Translations under genes and position numbers: made by a program
Assembly: GCF_008369165.1 (NCBI RefSeq)
Contig: NZ_VOBA01000001.1
Location: 1,853,630-1,917,629 of the forward strand
Length of the DNA: 64,000 nt
From: Dietzia sp. ANT_WB102
GTDB taxonomy: Bacteria; Actinomycetota; Actinomycetes; Mycobacteriales; Mycobacteriaceae
Direction of reading: 5' to 3'
Shown here: positions 8,545-17,987 of the stretch, piece after piece
Position numbering within the stretch: position 1 is the first letter of the stretch
How the letters are laid out: each line of letters starts with the position of its first letter
Notes under the pieces: generated by a model
What the model was told of the DNA's origin: nothing
What the model saw: only the letters and a program-made list of their open reading frames with translations
The model's database searches: none

Positions 8545-9468
8545 ATGGCCGGTCTGCGGCTGATGGCGGTCCACGCCCACCCCGACGACGAGTCGTCCAA
8601 GGGGTCGGCGACCATGGCCAAGTACGTCGCCGAGGGCGTCCATGTGCTGGTGGAGACGTGCACCGGAGGCGAGCGAGGCGACATTCTCAACCCCGCGATG
8701 GACCGCCCTGACATCACAGCGGATCTGCCCGCCGTGCGGGTACGTGAGATGGCGCGCGCAGCCGACATTCTGGGGGTCGACCACCACTGGCTGGGCTTCG
8801 TGGACTCCGGGTTGCCGGAGGGGGACCCCAAGCCGCCGCTGCCGGAGGGGTGCTTCGCCCTTGTCGACGACGACGAGGCCACCGAGGCCCTGGTCCGCAG
8901 AATCCGCGAGTTCCGACCCCACGTGATGATCACCTACGACGAGAACGGTGGATATCCCCACCCGGATCACCTCAAGGTGCACTCGGCGTCGATGGCCGCC
9001 TACGAGGCCGCCGCCGACCCCACGCGGTTTCCGGATGCCGGCGAGCCCTGGGCGATCGCGAAGGTCTACTACACGCACGGCTTCCCCAAGAAGCGCCTCG
9101 AACTGCTGGATGAGGAACTGTTCGCCCGCGACGGCGTCCGCCATTTCGAGGACTTCCTGTCCCGACTGGGAGACCGTCCGGACATCATGGAGCGGGTCAC
9201 CACACGGGTGGAGTGCGCGGACTACTTCGAGCAGCGCAACTCGGCACTACTAGCGCATGCCACCCAGATCGACCCCAACGGCTGGTTCTTTGCCGCGCCG
9301 GTGGAGATGCAGCAACGGGTGTGGCCCACCGAGGAGTTCGAGCTGGCCGCCAGCCGGGTGGGCTTTCCTCGCCTCGGTGAGGGAGAATACGAGTCAGACC
9401 TCTTCGAGGGAGTGGACCCGTACGTCGAGCTCCCCGTCGGACCGAGCACGAGTGAGGACCCACGATGA
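8545..9468 (+). CDS. mca: Mycothiol S-conjugate amidase
   Basis: 307 residues from the ATG at 8545; the longer open frame upstream runs through the divergent gene and is not used. Mca hydrolyses mycothiol S-conjugates of toxins or drugs, giving a mercapturic acid for export and recycling the GlcN-Ins half. It belongs to the zinc-dependent PIG-L/LmbE deacetylase family: the metal motif AHPDDE (residues 11-16) is present, as are GGERGDI and the second histidine motif [13 protein letters not shown]. The neighbour order DUF4307, mca, small membrane protein equals Rv1081c-Rv1083. Its presence implies mycothiol as the cell thiol. Confidence 0.95.
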   Translation: MAGLRLMAVHAHPDDESSKGSATMAKYVAEGVHVLVETCTGGERGDILNPAMDRPDITADLPAVRVREMARAADILGVDHHWLGFVDSGLPEGDPKPPLPEGCFALVDDDEATEALVRRIREFRPHVMITYDENGGYPHPDHLKVHSASMAAYEAAADPTRFPDAGEPWAIAKVYYTHGFPKKRLELLDEELFARDGVRHFEDFLSRLGDRPDIMERVTTRVECADYFEQRNSALLAHATQIDPNGWFFAAPVEMQQRVWPTEEFELAASRVGFPRLGEGEYESDLFEGVDPYVELPVGPSTSEDPR

Positions 9469-9791
9469 TCACCCTGGGACCGGACGTCCAGATACTGGCG
9501 TACCAGTCGGCGATGGTCCTCGCGCAGAACCAGTCGCCCGGCACACCCGGATACGACGACAACCCGGTGGGACCGGAGTTCGGCAAGGCGTCGCCGATCG
9601 GCATCCCGGTGATCCTTCTACTGCTCATCGCGACCGTGTTGCTCATCCGCAACATGAACAAGCACATCAAGAACCTTCCGGAGAGCTTCGACGTCGAGCA
9701 TCCCGAACTCGATCAGCTGGCCGACGAGGGAACCGACCGGGCGGGCGTGCCGCCCCTCACCGAGACCGATGGGCATCCGGACCCCCGCTGA
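9465..9791 (+). CDS. Small membrane protein coupled to mca (Rv1083-type)
   Basis: 108 residues; ATG overlaps the mca stop (ATGA), so the two are translationally coupled. One clear membrane helix, [20 protein letters not shown] (about residues 46-65), is followed by a basic stretch [11 protein letters not shown] and an acidic tail ending in DGHPDPR, which suggests a short extracytoplasmic N-terminus and a cytoplasmic tail. Genes of this type follow mca in mycobacteria and their function is unknown. Confidence 0.8.
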   Translation: MITLGPDVQILAYQSAMVLAQNQSPGTPGYDDNPVGPEFGKASPIGIPVILLLLIATVLLIRNMNKHIKNLPESFDVEHPELDQLADEGTDRAGVPPLTETDGHPDPR

Positions 9792-9838
9792 CCGCCTTTT
9801 GGCTTAGCCGTTAGCTACCGCAGGTACTGTTTGGACCC

Positions 9839-11755
9839 GTGATGAGATCGGCCCGGCGCGCGGGTGTCAGCGCAGTGTTCCTCGCAGCTCTACTCGCTGC
9901 GCCCATGCCCGTCGGCGCGGAGACCGTGCTCGACGCAACGGCAATCGGGGTGAGTGACGAGCTCTCCTTCCGAGACCGCACCGATGAGATCATGATGCCG
10001 ATCCCCGTGCCGGGGGGACTGTCCCCGCGAACTCTGATCGCCACCGTGCAGACCCCGGTGGATCTCGAACGAGGACACCTCGAGGCGTGGTCGGGAGGTC
10101 TGCTGCTGGCGCGCGTCGAGTTGGACGGGGCGCAGGTGTTCCAGCGCGTCGAAGTGCCATTGGACCGGGCCCGAGTCCGGGACAAGGTGGCTGATCTCAC
10201 CCTGCGTACAGTGCTGACCTCAGTGGGCCAGGCGTGTCCGGATTGGAGCGAGCGGTCGCTGGAACTGCGCGATAGCAAGGTCGTATACGGCGGTGAGCCC
10301 GAGGTTCCGGGTGTCCTGGCCGATTTCATCCCCCCGGTACTGGATCGGCTGGAGATTTATCTCCCGGACGAGCCGAGTGTGGCAGAGTCGCAGGCCGCCG
10401 CGGATCTGTCGGCCGTCGCCGCCGCACGTTTCGGCAAGCGAGGGCTGGAGGTCGACGTCCTTCCCGCCTCTGCCACCCGGCCCGACACCGCGACGTCCTT
10501 TACCCGCCGGGTGGAGATCCGGGAGGGGGGCGAACCCCGGATCGATCTGTTGAAGGCGCCGGTGCCGACGGTGGAGATCGTCGGTGACGCCGCGTCGCTG
10601 TCGCAACAGGCTCGCTCGGTGTCCACCGATCTGGGCCGGCTCGCGATCAGCGACGCGGTGACAGTGGAGGCCCCGTTACCTGTCCCGCGGGGCTTGATCA
10701 CCGAGGCGACTCTTGATGAGCTCGGGACCGGGTCGGTGTCAGTCCGGTCGGCGGGGTCGGTCCGCGCCGGTTTCGGAGTCGACCAGACCAGGCTGGCGGC
10801 GGTCACTGGAGACGTCACGGTGGACCTAAGGGGAAGCTATTCGCCCCCACCAGGTGGACGCAGTGGTCTCCTGGTGGTGAGTGTCGGGGACACGATATTG
10901 GACTCGTGGGCCGCGGACGACTCCGGCGTCCTCGACCGCTCGCTCACCATCCCCGCGGCGCTTCTGGGCCGGTACACGGAGGTCTCGGTCTCCCTCCAGA
11001 CGGCGGGTGAGGGCGCCGCCTGTGGGGTGATGCAGCCGCTGACGATGCTCATCTCCGGCGACACGCGCCTGCGACTCTCCGATCCCGCGTCCCCGGCGCC
11101 CCGCGGGTTCGAGTCCCTTCCCCAGGCATTCATGCCAGAAGTGCAGATCGCCACCGGCACGAGTTCGTTGGCCGATACCCGCCGGGCGATCAACCTGGTG
11201 ACTGAGCTGCAACGACTGTCCGAGGTGCCCCTGCGTCCGAAGTGGGTCACCGTGGACGAGCTCATCTCCGGCCGCGCGCACGGAGTTCTCATCGCCTCCA
11301 ATGGTGTTCCCGAGCAGCTGACCCTGCCGCTCGAGCTCACCGGTGGGCGCGCGTTGGAGGTGGTGGCCCGAGGTGAGGAGGACCCGTCCACACTGCGGTT
11401 CTACGAGGACATCGACTTCGCGTCTCTGCAGGTGGTCGAGGACGGAGACAGGGCGGTGCTTGTGGCCTCGACGACGTCCGGTTCCGCCGAGCTCGACCGG
11501 ACCCTCGACTGGCTATCAGATGACAAAGACCGGTGGGGGGCACTGCGCGGCAACGTCGTGTTCACTGCACCGAGCCGCGATCCGTTGTCCCTGTCGACTA
11601 CCGAAGCGCTCGGCCTGCCAGCGGAGAAGAGCGCCGATGGCGGACCTGTCCGCACCGCTCTCATCGTGGGTTCGGTCACGCTGGTCGCCGGCCTTGCTCT
11701 CGGCGGGCTGGTCTGGCTGGCCACACGCAGCGGCCGATCCGGTCGACGGTCGTGA
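9839..11755 (+). CDS. BcsB-like exported beta-glucan synthase subunit
   Basis: 638 residues. A signal peptide (RRAGVSAVFLAALLAAPMPVGA, cleavage probably before ETV) leads into a long beta-rich extracytoplasmic region, and the protein ends with one membrane helix (TALIVGSVTLVAGLALGGLV) and an Arg-rich tail. This matches BcsB-type subunits of cellulose synthases: exported, two carbohydrate-binding/ferredoxin-like repeats, one C-terminal anchor. LTLRTVLTSVGQACPDWSER and LQTAGEGAACGVMQPLT resemble the conserved repeat segments. GTG start at 9839 followed by ATG. It opens a four-gene chain of overlapping genes with a GT2 synthase, which supports the assignment; sequence similarity alone would be weak. 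Confidence 0.65.
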   Translation: MMRSARRAGVSAVFLAALLAAPMPVGAETVLDATAIGVSDELSFRDRTDEIMMPIPVPGGLSPRTLIATVQTPVDLERGHLEAWSGGLLLARVELDGAQVFQRVEVPLDRARVRDKVADLTLRTVLTSVGQACPDWSERSLELRDSKVVYGGEPEVPGVLADFIPPVLDRLEIYLPDEPSVAESQAAADLSAVAAARFGKRGLEVDVLPASATRPDTATSFTRRVEIREGGEPRIDLLKAPVPTVEIVGDAASLSQQARSVSTDLGRLAISDAVTVEAPLPVPRGLITEATLDELGTGSVSVRSAGSVRAGFGVDQTRLAAVTGDVTVDLRGSYSPPPGGRSGLLVVSVGDTILDSWAADDSGVLDRSLTIPAALLGRYTEVSVSLQTAGEGAACGVMQPLTMLISGDTRLRLSDPASPAPRGFESLPQAFMPEVQIATGTSSLADTRRAINLVTELQRLSEVPLRPKWVTVDELISGRAHGVLIASNGVPEQLTLPLELTGGRALEVVARGEEDPSTLRFYEDIDFASLQVVEDGDRAVLVASTTSGSAELDRTLDWLSDDKDRWGALRGNVVFTAPSRDPLSLSTTEALGLPAEKSADGGPVRTALIVGSVTLVAGLALGGLVWLATRSGRSGRRS

Positions 11756-13062
11756 CCACCGGCGCCACCGGGCGATCGGTGGTCGCCGAGTACGCCGCTC
11801 GCGGCGTCGTGCTCCTGGTTGTCGCCGTGGCAGCGTCGGCCCGGACCTGGGGCCGGGTGGTGAGCGAGATCGGCGTGGGGGCCGGTAGCCCCGTGCTGCT
11901 CGCAGGCCCCGTGGGTGCAGCGCTGACCCTCACTGTCCTGGTGTGGTTCAACCGGCCGGAGTTGCCGATCCACGACCGTCAGACGGACAAGATCGTCGGG
12001 ACTGTCATGATGGCGATCGCGCTCATGATCCAGTGGCTGGTGCTGCCCCGCTTCGCCGGCACGTACGTATTGCTTCACCTGGACATCGCCGCTGTGTGGG
12101 CCTTCCTGTTCGGGGGGTGTGTGTTCGTGTTCGGTCTGCGGCGGACCGGCAAGTTCTGGTCGGCCTGGCTGGTGCTGTTCGGCGCGTCTCCAGTCGTGAT
12201 CCGGTTGGCTACGGCTGTCCTCGGCGGTGGCCCCTGGGCGCTGGCATGCGTCGTCGTCATCGTCGTGCTCGTCGGCCCGGTGGGGGCCCTGATCGGGGCC
12301 CGGAGGCGTGGTCGGGGAAGGGGCGCGTCGCCGTGGCCCGGACCGGCGGTGACCCGCCGGGAGGCGTGGCGGAGCGTCCCATTGCTCGTGCTGGTGGCCG
12401 TGGTCCTCGCCCTGGCCCCGCTGCCGGCGACGGCCGAGCAACGTCTGGCCCTCGGACCGCCCTCACTGATCGGTCCCGGACAAGCGGTGCCGGTGGGGTG
12501 GAGTGAGCGGTCACGTGAGGATTTCGGGTGGGCGACGCGCGTATACGGACCCGCCGCGACCCTGCACCGGCAATTCATCCGAGCGGACCAGCCGCGTGCC
12601 GACTGGGATCCACTGCGCCGTCCACGGCAGGCGGTCGTACAGACACTGACCGTGGCCCACCCCGGAACGTTCGACGCGTTTCCCGTCGAGATGACTTTTG
12701 ACCTGAGAGCCGCACGGATCAGCGCCCCCGTCGTCGTCGACCTTCCGCACGGGGTCCGCGCCCGATACCGGTCCGTCATCAACGACGGCGAACTGGAGAC
12801 CTGGAGTCTGCTGTCTTTCGTGTGGACGAGGGGGGGAGTCGACCGCTACCAGAGGGTCTCGATCCTCACCGTCGACGATCACGACTTCGATGCCCAATTC
12901 CCCGCCACGGTCCCGGGGGCCAGGTCCACAGCCTCGAGGCTGGTCGCGTTGTTGCTACGAGGACAGGCCTCGGTGACGGCGGACGACGACGAACTCAAGG
13001 ATCTCGATCTGCTGACCGAGCTCGGCAGCGGACTGGTGGAGGCGCAATGGAGCACCCGATGA
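11752..13062 (+). CDS. Multi-pass membrane protein of the exopolysaccharide cluster
   Basis: 436 residues from the GTG at 11752, which overlaps the previous stop (GTGA). About six hydrophobic helices fill the first 190 residues. A very Arg-rich cytoplasmic loop (ARRRGRGRG) follows, then another helix (VPLLVLVAVVLALAPLPATA) and an extracytoplasmic domain of about 220 residues with W/Y-rich beta segments. The helical half has a faint exosortase-like look (LHLDIAAVWAFLFGGC, then FWSAWLVLFGASPVVIR), but I cannot see a convincing catalytic triad. Best described as an unknown component acting with the adjacent synthase. Confidence 0.7.
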   Translation: MTTGATGRSVVAEYAARGVVLLVVAVAASARTWGRVVSEIGVGAGSPVLLAGPVGAALTLTVLVWFNRPELPIHDRQTDKIVGTVMMAIALMIQWLVLPRFAGTYVLLHLDIAAVWAFLFGGCVFVFGLRRTGKFWSAWLVLFGASPVVIRLATAVLGGGPWALACVVVIVVLVGPVGALIGARRRGRGRGASPWPGPAVTRREAWRSVPLLVLVAVVLALAPLPATAEQRLALGPPSLIGPGQAVPVGWSERSREDFGWATRVYGPAATLHRQFIRADQPRADWDPLRRPRQAVVQTLTVAHPGTFDAFPVEMTFDLRAARISAPVVVDLPHGVRARYRSVINDGELETWSLLSFVWTRGGVDRYQRVSILTVDDHDFDAQFPATVPGARSTASRLVALLLRGQASVTADDDELKDLDLLTELGSGLVEAQWSTR

Positions 13063-14489
13063 GTCCGGCCGACGAGCGTGCTCGCAGCGACGCGGCGCTG
13101 TACGACTCCGTTCATGGTCTCCGCGAGCGGGAGCCGCTCGCCTCGGCGGCGGTGGCGTTCGTGCCATGGCAGAAGAGGGCGGGTCTCGCGGGACTGCTCG
13201 TACTCGTGGTGCTGCTGGTTCTGGCGACGACCCCAACCCTGATTGCGCTGACAGCCCTATGCACGTTCGTCTACCTCGTCACGCTCGCCGACCGGGTGGT
13301 GCTGCTCACCCGGGGGCTGGCCCGCGATGCGATCATGACCGTGCCCGACGACCTGGCCCGCGAGGTACCCGACGAGGATCTGCCCACCTACACCGTGCTC
13401 GTGCCCGCCTACAACGAACCCGAGGTGATCGCGGACCTCATAGACGCGGTCAGTGCCCTCGAGTATCCCGCGGACAAACTGGAGGTGCTCCTGCTGCTGG
13501 AGGCCGACGATGACGTGACGATCGACGCCGCCGAGGCGGCTGGTCTCGGGAGGGTGTGTCGGATTCTCCGGATCCCGCCGGCCGACCCGCGGACCAAACC
13601 CAAGGCCTGCAACTACGCGCTGCACTACGCCACGGGCACGATCATCACCATCTTCGACGCAGAGGACCGGCCCGACCCGCTGCAGCTGCGTCGGGTGGCC
13701 GTCGCGTTTGCCGAACTCGACAACGAGGTGGCGTGTGTCCAGGCCAAGCTTGCGTTCCACAACGGCTCGCAAAACATGCTCACCGCGTGGTTCACCGCCG
13801 ACTACGCGCTGTGGTTCAACTTCCTGCTGCCGGGCCTGATGAAGTCCGACTCGCCCATCCCGCTCGGCGGGACCTCGAATCACATCCGCTCCGACGTCCT
13901 GTCGGAGATTGGCGCGTGGGACCCGTACAACGTGACCGAAGACGCCGACCTGGGCGTCCGAATCGCCGCTCGGGGATACCGGACCGCGGTCCTGGACTCG
14001 ACGACACTGGAGGAGGCCAACCCCGACCCGATCAACTGGGTCCGGCAACGCTCGCGCTGGTACAAGGGATACCTGCAGACCTGGCTGGTGCACATGCGAC
14101 GGCCGGCACGATTGTGGCGCGCACTGGGGCCGGTGGGCATGTTCCGGTTCACAACCCTCCTCGCAGGCACTCCGGTGATCGCCTGCCTGAACATGGTGTT
14201 TTGGCTGGTCACACTGTCGTGGATCCTGGGGCAGCCCGAGGCGGTGGCCCAGGTGTTCCCAGCCTACGTGTACTTCCCGGCACTGATCTGTCTGCTGCTG
14301 GGAAACGCGACGATCTTCTACTGCAACCTCGTGGCCGTGCGTGAGAGCGGGAACCCGCAGTTGTGGTGGGCGTGTCTGACGGTCCCGCTCTACTGGGTCC
14401 TCATGTCCGTGGCAGCGATCAAGGGCACGTACCAGTTGTTCGCCAATCCCTCCTACTGGGAGAAGACCGTCCACGGGCTGGCCTCATGA
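13059..14489 (+). CDS. Processive GT2 glycosyltransferase (cellulose/hyaluronan synthase-like)
   Basis: 476 residues from the ATG at 13059, which overlaps the previous stop (ATGA); an in-frame ATG four codons earlier is possible. It should polymerise a beta-linked polysaccharide from a nucleotide sugar while moving it through the membrane. Two helices precede the GT-A domain. Visible motifs in order: PTYTVLVPAYNEPEVIADLI, a first acidic motif LLEADDDVT, the DxD-type FDAEDRPDP, the base motif TEDADLG and the processive-enzyme motif QRSRWYKGYLQTW (Q..RW). Three or four C-terminal helices form the pore. No PilZ domain is present, so control by cyclic di-GMP would have to be indirect. Confidence 0.88.
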   Translation: MSPADERARSDAALYDSVHGLREREPLASAAVAFVPWQKRAGLAGLLVLVVLLVLATTPTLIALTALCTFVYLVTLADRVVLLTRGLARDAIMTVPDDLAREVPDEDLPTYTVLVPAYNEPEVIADLIDAVSALEYPADKLEVLLLLEADDDVTIDAAEAAGLGRVCRILRIPPADPRTKPKACNYALHYATGTIITIFDAEDRPDPLQLRRVAVAFAELDNEVACVQAKLAFHNGSQNMLTAWFTADYALWFNFLLPGLMKSDSPIPLGGTSNHIRSDVLSEIGAWDPYNVTEDADLGVRIAARGYRTAVLDSTTLEEANPDPINWVRQRSRWYKGYLQTWLVHMRRPARLWRALGPVGMFRFTTLLAGTPVIACLNMVFWLVTLSWILGQPEAVAQVFPAYVYFPALICLLLGNATIFYCNLVAVRESGNPQLWWACLTVPLYWVLMSVAAIKGTYQLFANPSYWEKTVHGLAS

Positions 14490-16114
14490 GGTCCCGCACC
14501 GGGGTGCTGTTCGTCGTCGTCACCGTCCTCTACCTGGCGGCCGGGCTCTACCTCTCGCTCGGGGTGGGGTACCTGCAGGGTGACGCCCTCAGCCGCGTCG
14601 CGGACACCCGCGCTGCGCTGCTGTCGCGCGACCCCCACCTCGCGGCGATCGGATTCATCTTCACCCCGTTGACGGCGTTGCTGCAGTTGCCGCTCGTGTG
14701 GTTGTCGGCGTGGATTCCAGGGCTGACGACCTGGTCGCTCACCGCGGTGGCGGTGAGTGCGCCCGCGATGGCCGGAGCGGTGGTGCAGGTCAACGCCCTC
14801 GCCCGCGAGCGCGGCTGCCCGCCCTGGTTGACGTGGGGTCTGACCGCGGTGTTCGCGCTGCACCCGATGATCGTCTATTACGGCGCCAACGGGATGAGCG
14901 AGGCGTTGTTCGTATTCCTCGTGGTGTGGGCGGTGCGGCGTCTGTTCCGCTGGATGTCCACCGACGACGTCCACGACCTCATGGTCGCCGGTTGCGCGCT
15001 CGGGTTGGCCTACCTCGCGCGATACGATGCGCTGGCGGCCTCCGGTACGGCCACCCTGCTCGTCGGTGCGGTGGCCTGGCGGCGTAGCCGTCGTCCCGCG
15101 GTGGCGATTCTCGACGGGTTGCTGGTCGCGGCTCCCACCGTGCTGGCATTCGTGGCGTGGGCGGCCACGAGTTGGCTCATCACGGGCAACGCCATGGCCC
15201 AGTTCTCCTCCCGCTACGGAAACGCCGCGATCCTGGAGCAGTCCGGTGGCGGCTCCGGGGGAGGGATGGACGCGCTGACGTTCTCGCTCGCCGAGATCGT
15301 GGTGCTGGCCCCGGCCCTGGCGCTGGTGGGCGTCGTGAGTGTTGTTCTCGCCGTGCGGCGGCGCGACCCCGAACCGCTGGTGCTGCTCGTACTGCTCGCC
15401 GTCCTCACCTTTGCCGTCCTGACCTATCTGCGGGGGATGACGTTCCCGTTCCTGCGGTTCTACATCAGTGCTGTTCCGTTGGCGGTGCTCTGTGTCGTCT
15501 TCATCGCGCCGCGTCGGGGGGGAGTGCGGGCCAGGAGACTCGGACCGATGCCCGCAGAGCGTCGACCTGATCCGATGGTCGGGGTCCGACCGGTTCAGGT
15601 TGTGGGCCTGCTCGTCGTCGTCGCCGGACTGCCAGTGAGCGCGTTCGCGATGCTCTCACCTGCTCTGTCCCAGGAGCAGCACGCGCTTCACACCGCCGTG
15701 GTCCCGTGGCTCGGTTACTCCGATCCGGACCTGCGGTTCGAGCAGCAGGCCATCATCGCCTCGTTCGACACCGAACGCAGACTGGCGGATCACCTCGACG
15801 CTCTCGGACTGCCCGAGGGATCCGTACTCATGGACACCGTCCAGGGCTTCCCGATCATCGCGTCAACGAAACGCCCGGATCGATTCGTCATCCCGTCCGA
15901 CCGGGACTTCGTGACCATCCTCAACGACCCGGCCGGCCACGGCGTGCAGTTCATGCTGACCGTTCCCAACGAAGGACGGGGGACGTCCGACGCGCTCAAT
16001 CTTCGGTATCCGACGATTCATGACAACGGCGCGGGGATAGCCACGCTGGTCATGGAGGTGCTGAACTCGGGCAACGACCGTCCGACCTGGCGACTCTGGC
16101 GGGTGAACCGCTGA
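14486..16114 (+). CDS. Polytopic GT-C-like glycosyltransferase
   Basis: 542 residues; ATG overlaps the GT2 stop (ATGA). About ten membrane helices. The first extracytoplasmic loop carries an acidic residue in LGVGYLQGDALSRVADTRAA, the position of the catalytic Asp in GT-C enzymes, which use polyprenyl-phosphate sugars. LAYLARYDALA in the middle and a soluble C-terminal part of about 140 residues complete it. GT39/ArnT-like families fit best, but no signature is decisive. In this cluster it could add side sugars or a priming sugar to the polymer made by the GT2 enzyme. Confidence 0.7.
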   Translation: MRSRTGVLFVVVTVLYLAAGLYLSLGVGYLQGDALSRVADTRAALLSRDPHLAAIGFIFTPLTALLQLPLVWLSAWIPGLTTWSLTAVAVSAPAMAGAVVQVNALARERGCPPWLTWGLTAVFALHPMIVYYGANGMSEALFVFLVVWAVRRLFRWMSTDDVHDLMVAGCALGLAYLARYDALAASGTATLLVGAVAWRRSRRPAVAILDGLLVAAPTVLAFVAWAATSWLITGNAMAQFSSRYGNAAILEQSGGGSGGGMDALTFSLAEIVVLAPALALVGVVSVVLAVRRRDPEPLVLLVLLAVLTFAVLTYLRGMTFPFLRFYISAVPLAVLCVVFIAPRRGGVRARRLGPMPAERRPDPMVGVRPVQVVGLLVVVAGLPVSAFAMLSPALSQEQHALHTAVVPWLGYSDPDLRFEQQAIIASFDTERRLADHLDALGLPEGSVLMDTVQGFPIIASTKRPDRFVIPSDRDFVTILNDPAGHGVQFMLTVPNEGRGTSDALNLRYPTIHDNGAGIATLVMEVLNSGNDRPTWRLWRVNR

Positions 16115-16184
16115 CAGAGGGGGACCCGACCACCGTTGCCGACGGCGTGGGCCCAGTGGGCGACGGCTCCTCTACTGTCGACGC

Positions 16185-17243
16185 ATGAGACAGCTCTCGC
16201 TGGTCGCCGTCCTGATGGTCGCGGTCGCCGTCGCGGTCTCCTGTGCCGCGCCACCGGATTCGCGTTCGCAGCACCTCTCCCCGCGGGCGACGGTCGCGCA
16301 GGGCCAGCTCCGACTCGACGGGAAGCCCTGGTGGCCGACCGGGCTTAACGCCTACCAGCTGGCCACCGACTGGAACGTCAATGTCGGGTGCGGGGCAATG
16401 GTCGACCTCGACGAGTACTTCGGGTCGCTTCCCGATGGTGCCCTCACGAGGTTCAACGCCTTCCAGCAGCTCGCGGTCAACAAGAACACCGGTCACCTTG
16501 ACTTCTCTCCGGTGGACGCCGTGTTCGCCGCGGCGGAACGTCATGGCCAGATGGTCATCCCGGTGCTGGCGGGGCAGGACGGGGCGTGCGAGGACGAAAA
16601 ATACAAGGACCGGTCCTGGTACACGAGCGGCTGGGAACAGCCGGGCACGATGCCGCTTAGCTACCGGGCCTGGCTCACCACTGCGGTCGAGAGGTGGTCG
16701 AGCTCACCGGCTGTCGCCGCATGGGAACCGATCGGGGAGCCCGAGACGGCGGTGTGCGGCACCCCTGACTGCGGATGGCAGCACCGGCGATGCCCCGAGG
16801 ATTCCGCTCAGGTGCTCCGCGAGTGGACGGATGACGTGGGCAGGCTGATCCGCGATCTGGACCCGGGCCGGCTCATCACGGCCGGGCTGTTGGGTGGAGA
16901 CCAGTGTGGTCTCGTCGCTGATGGATACCGCCTGATCGCGGAGTCGCCCTACGTCGACGTCCTCCAGTACCACGATTACGACGAGGGCGGGTTCCTGCCC
17001 CTGCGTCTCGCGCAGAGCGACAAACCCCTCGTCGTGACCGAGCTGGGGATCGCCGCCGGTTCGTGCCTGCCGCTCGAGGACAGGGCCGTGCGGGTATCCG
17101 AGCGAATCGAGGACTACCGAAGAAGAGGTGTCGCCGGGGCCATGCTGTGGTCCTTCGTCCCCGATCCGAGGTCGTCGGAGTGCACCTTCGACATCGGACC
17201 GGGAGACCCCATCAGAGACCTACCTCAGATGATGAGGGGCTAG
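16185..17243 (+). CDS. Lipoprotein glycoside hydrolase, GH5-like (clan GH-A)
   Basis: 352 residues. An N-terminal signal ends in a lipobox (VAVSC, Cys about residue 20), so the protein should be lipid-anchored outside the membrane. It opens with LRLDGKPWWPTGLNAYQLAT, the usual first strand of GH5/mannanase-like barrels. The acid/base is likely the second Glu in AAWEPIGEPE (NEP becomes GEP here), and the nucleophile the Glu in KPLVVTELGIA at the seventh strand. Two Cys pairs (CGTPDCG with CP, and SCLP with SECTF) may form disulfides. Hydrolases beside polysaccharide synthases often trim or release the polymer; that role is inferred from position. Confidence 0.75.
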   Translation: MRQLSLVAVLMVAVAVAVSCAAPPDSRSQHLSPRATVAQGQLRLDGKPWWPTGLNAYQLATDWNVNVGCGAMVDLDEYFGSLPDGALTRFNAFQQLAVNKNTGHLDFSPVDAVFAAAERHGQMVIPVLAGQDGACEDEKYKDRSWYTSGWEQPGTMPLSYRAWLTTAVERWSSSPAVAAWEPIGEPETAVCGTPDCGWQHRRCPEDSAQVLREWTDDVGRLIRDLDPGRLITAGLLGGDQCGLVADGYRLIAESPYVDVLQYHDYDEGGFLPLRLAQSDKPLVVTELGIAAGSCLPLEDRAVRVSERIEDYRRRGVAGAMLWSFVPDPRSSECTFDIGPGDPIRDLPQMMRG

Positions 17244-17275
17244 CCCCGGCGGGCGCACGCACCCTCCGGGGCCAG
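17240..17275. terminator. Hairpin between convergent genes
   Basis: CTAGCCCCGG (17240-17249, overlapping the hydrolase stop codon) pairs with CCGGGGCCAG (17266-17275) with one mismatch. There is no T-run, so termination is only probable. Confidence 0.4.
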
Positions 17276-17288
17276 ACGTTCGGCCAGT

Positions 17289-17987
17289 TCAGCGGCCCAG
17301 GAGATCGCCCATCGGGACGAAGTCGGTGAACTCGTCGTCGTCGGTCTTCCGTCCCCGGCCCTCGTCCGCGCGCGTCGGCGCCACCGCCCCGGCGGTGACC
17401 CCGGCGAACCGCAGCATGTAGTCCGCCAGCTCGGTTCCCACACGCCCGGCTCGGGTGCGTAGCGAGTTCTCGTCACCGGCGGTGGTGACGGCGCCGAAGT
17501 CCTCTGCGGCCGCGAACACGCTCGTGGGCACGACGTCGGCCTTGAGGTAGGCGAACAGGGGCCGCAACGCGTAGTCGACCGCGAGCGAGTGCCGCGCCGT
17601 GCCGCCGGTCGCGCCGAGTGCCACCGGGACCCCCGCGAGAGTGCCCGGGTCGATTACGTCGAACAGGGATTTGAACAGGCCGGAGAACGACTGGTTGTAG
17701 ATCGGTGTCACGGCGATCAGACCGTCCGCCCGGCCGATCTCCTCGACCGCCGCGCGCAATTTCTCCCCGGGGAACCGGGTGAAGGTGGCGTCGACGACCT
17801 CGTGTGCCAGTTCGCGGGCCTCGAGAACCGTCACGCTGACCTGCTGGCCGTGGCGCGCGAGGGCGTCACTGGTGGCGGAGGTGAGCTGGTCGGCGAGCAT
17901 CCGGGTGCTGGACGGCACGGAGGTGCCGGCGCTGACGACGACAAGGTTGAGCGACCGTTCCGCTGACTGATCGTGGTGGGTGTTCAC
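17289..17987 (-). CDS. NADPH-dependent FMN reductase (CE1759-type)
   Basis: 232 residues; GTG at 17987 overlaps the stop of the upstream monooxygenase gene (GTGA). It should reduce FMN with NAD(P)H and pass FMNH2 to the partner. The flavodoxin-like fold shows LNLVVVSAGTSVPSSTRMLA at the N-terminus (flavin phosphate loop), TPIYNQSFSGLFKSLFD (about residue 100) and LGATGGTARHSLAVDYALRP. The last 40 residues are Arg/Asp-rich and probably disordered. A reductase of this type next to an LLM-class enzyme is a common actinobacterial pair. Confidence 0.88.
   Translation of the reverse strand: MNTHHDQSAERSLNLVVVSAGTSVPSSTRMLADQLTSATSDALARHGQQVSVTVLEARELAHEVVDATFTRFPGEKLRAAVEEIGRADGLIAVTPIYNQSFSGLFKSLFDVIDPGTLAGVPVALGATGGTARHSLAVDYALRPLFAYLKADVVPTSVFAAAEDFGAVTTAGDENSLRTRAGRVGTELADYMLRFAGVTAGAVAPTRADEGRGRKTDDDEFTDFVPMGDLLGR

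Noticed and set aside
11106-11117. GGTTCGAGTCCC, resembling a tRNA T-arm
   Set aside because: It lies inside the BcsB-like coding sequence and no cloverleaf can be drawn around it.
12822-13058. Upstream extension of the GT2 synthase frame
   Set aside because: It overlaps the previous gene by 237 bases and is Arg/Gly-rich; the ATGA overlap at 13059 is the better start.
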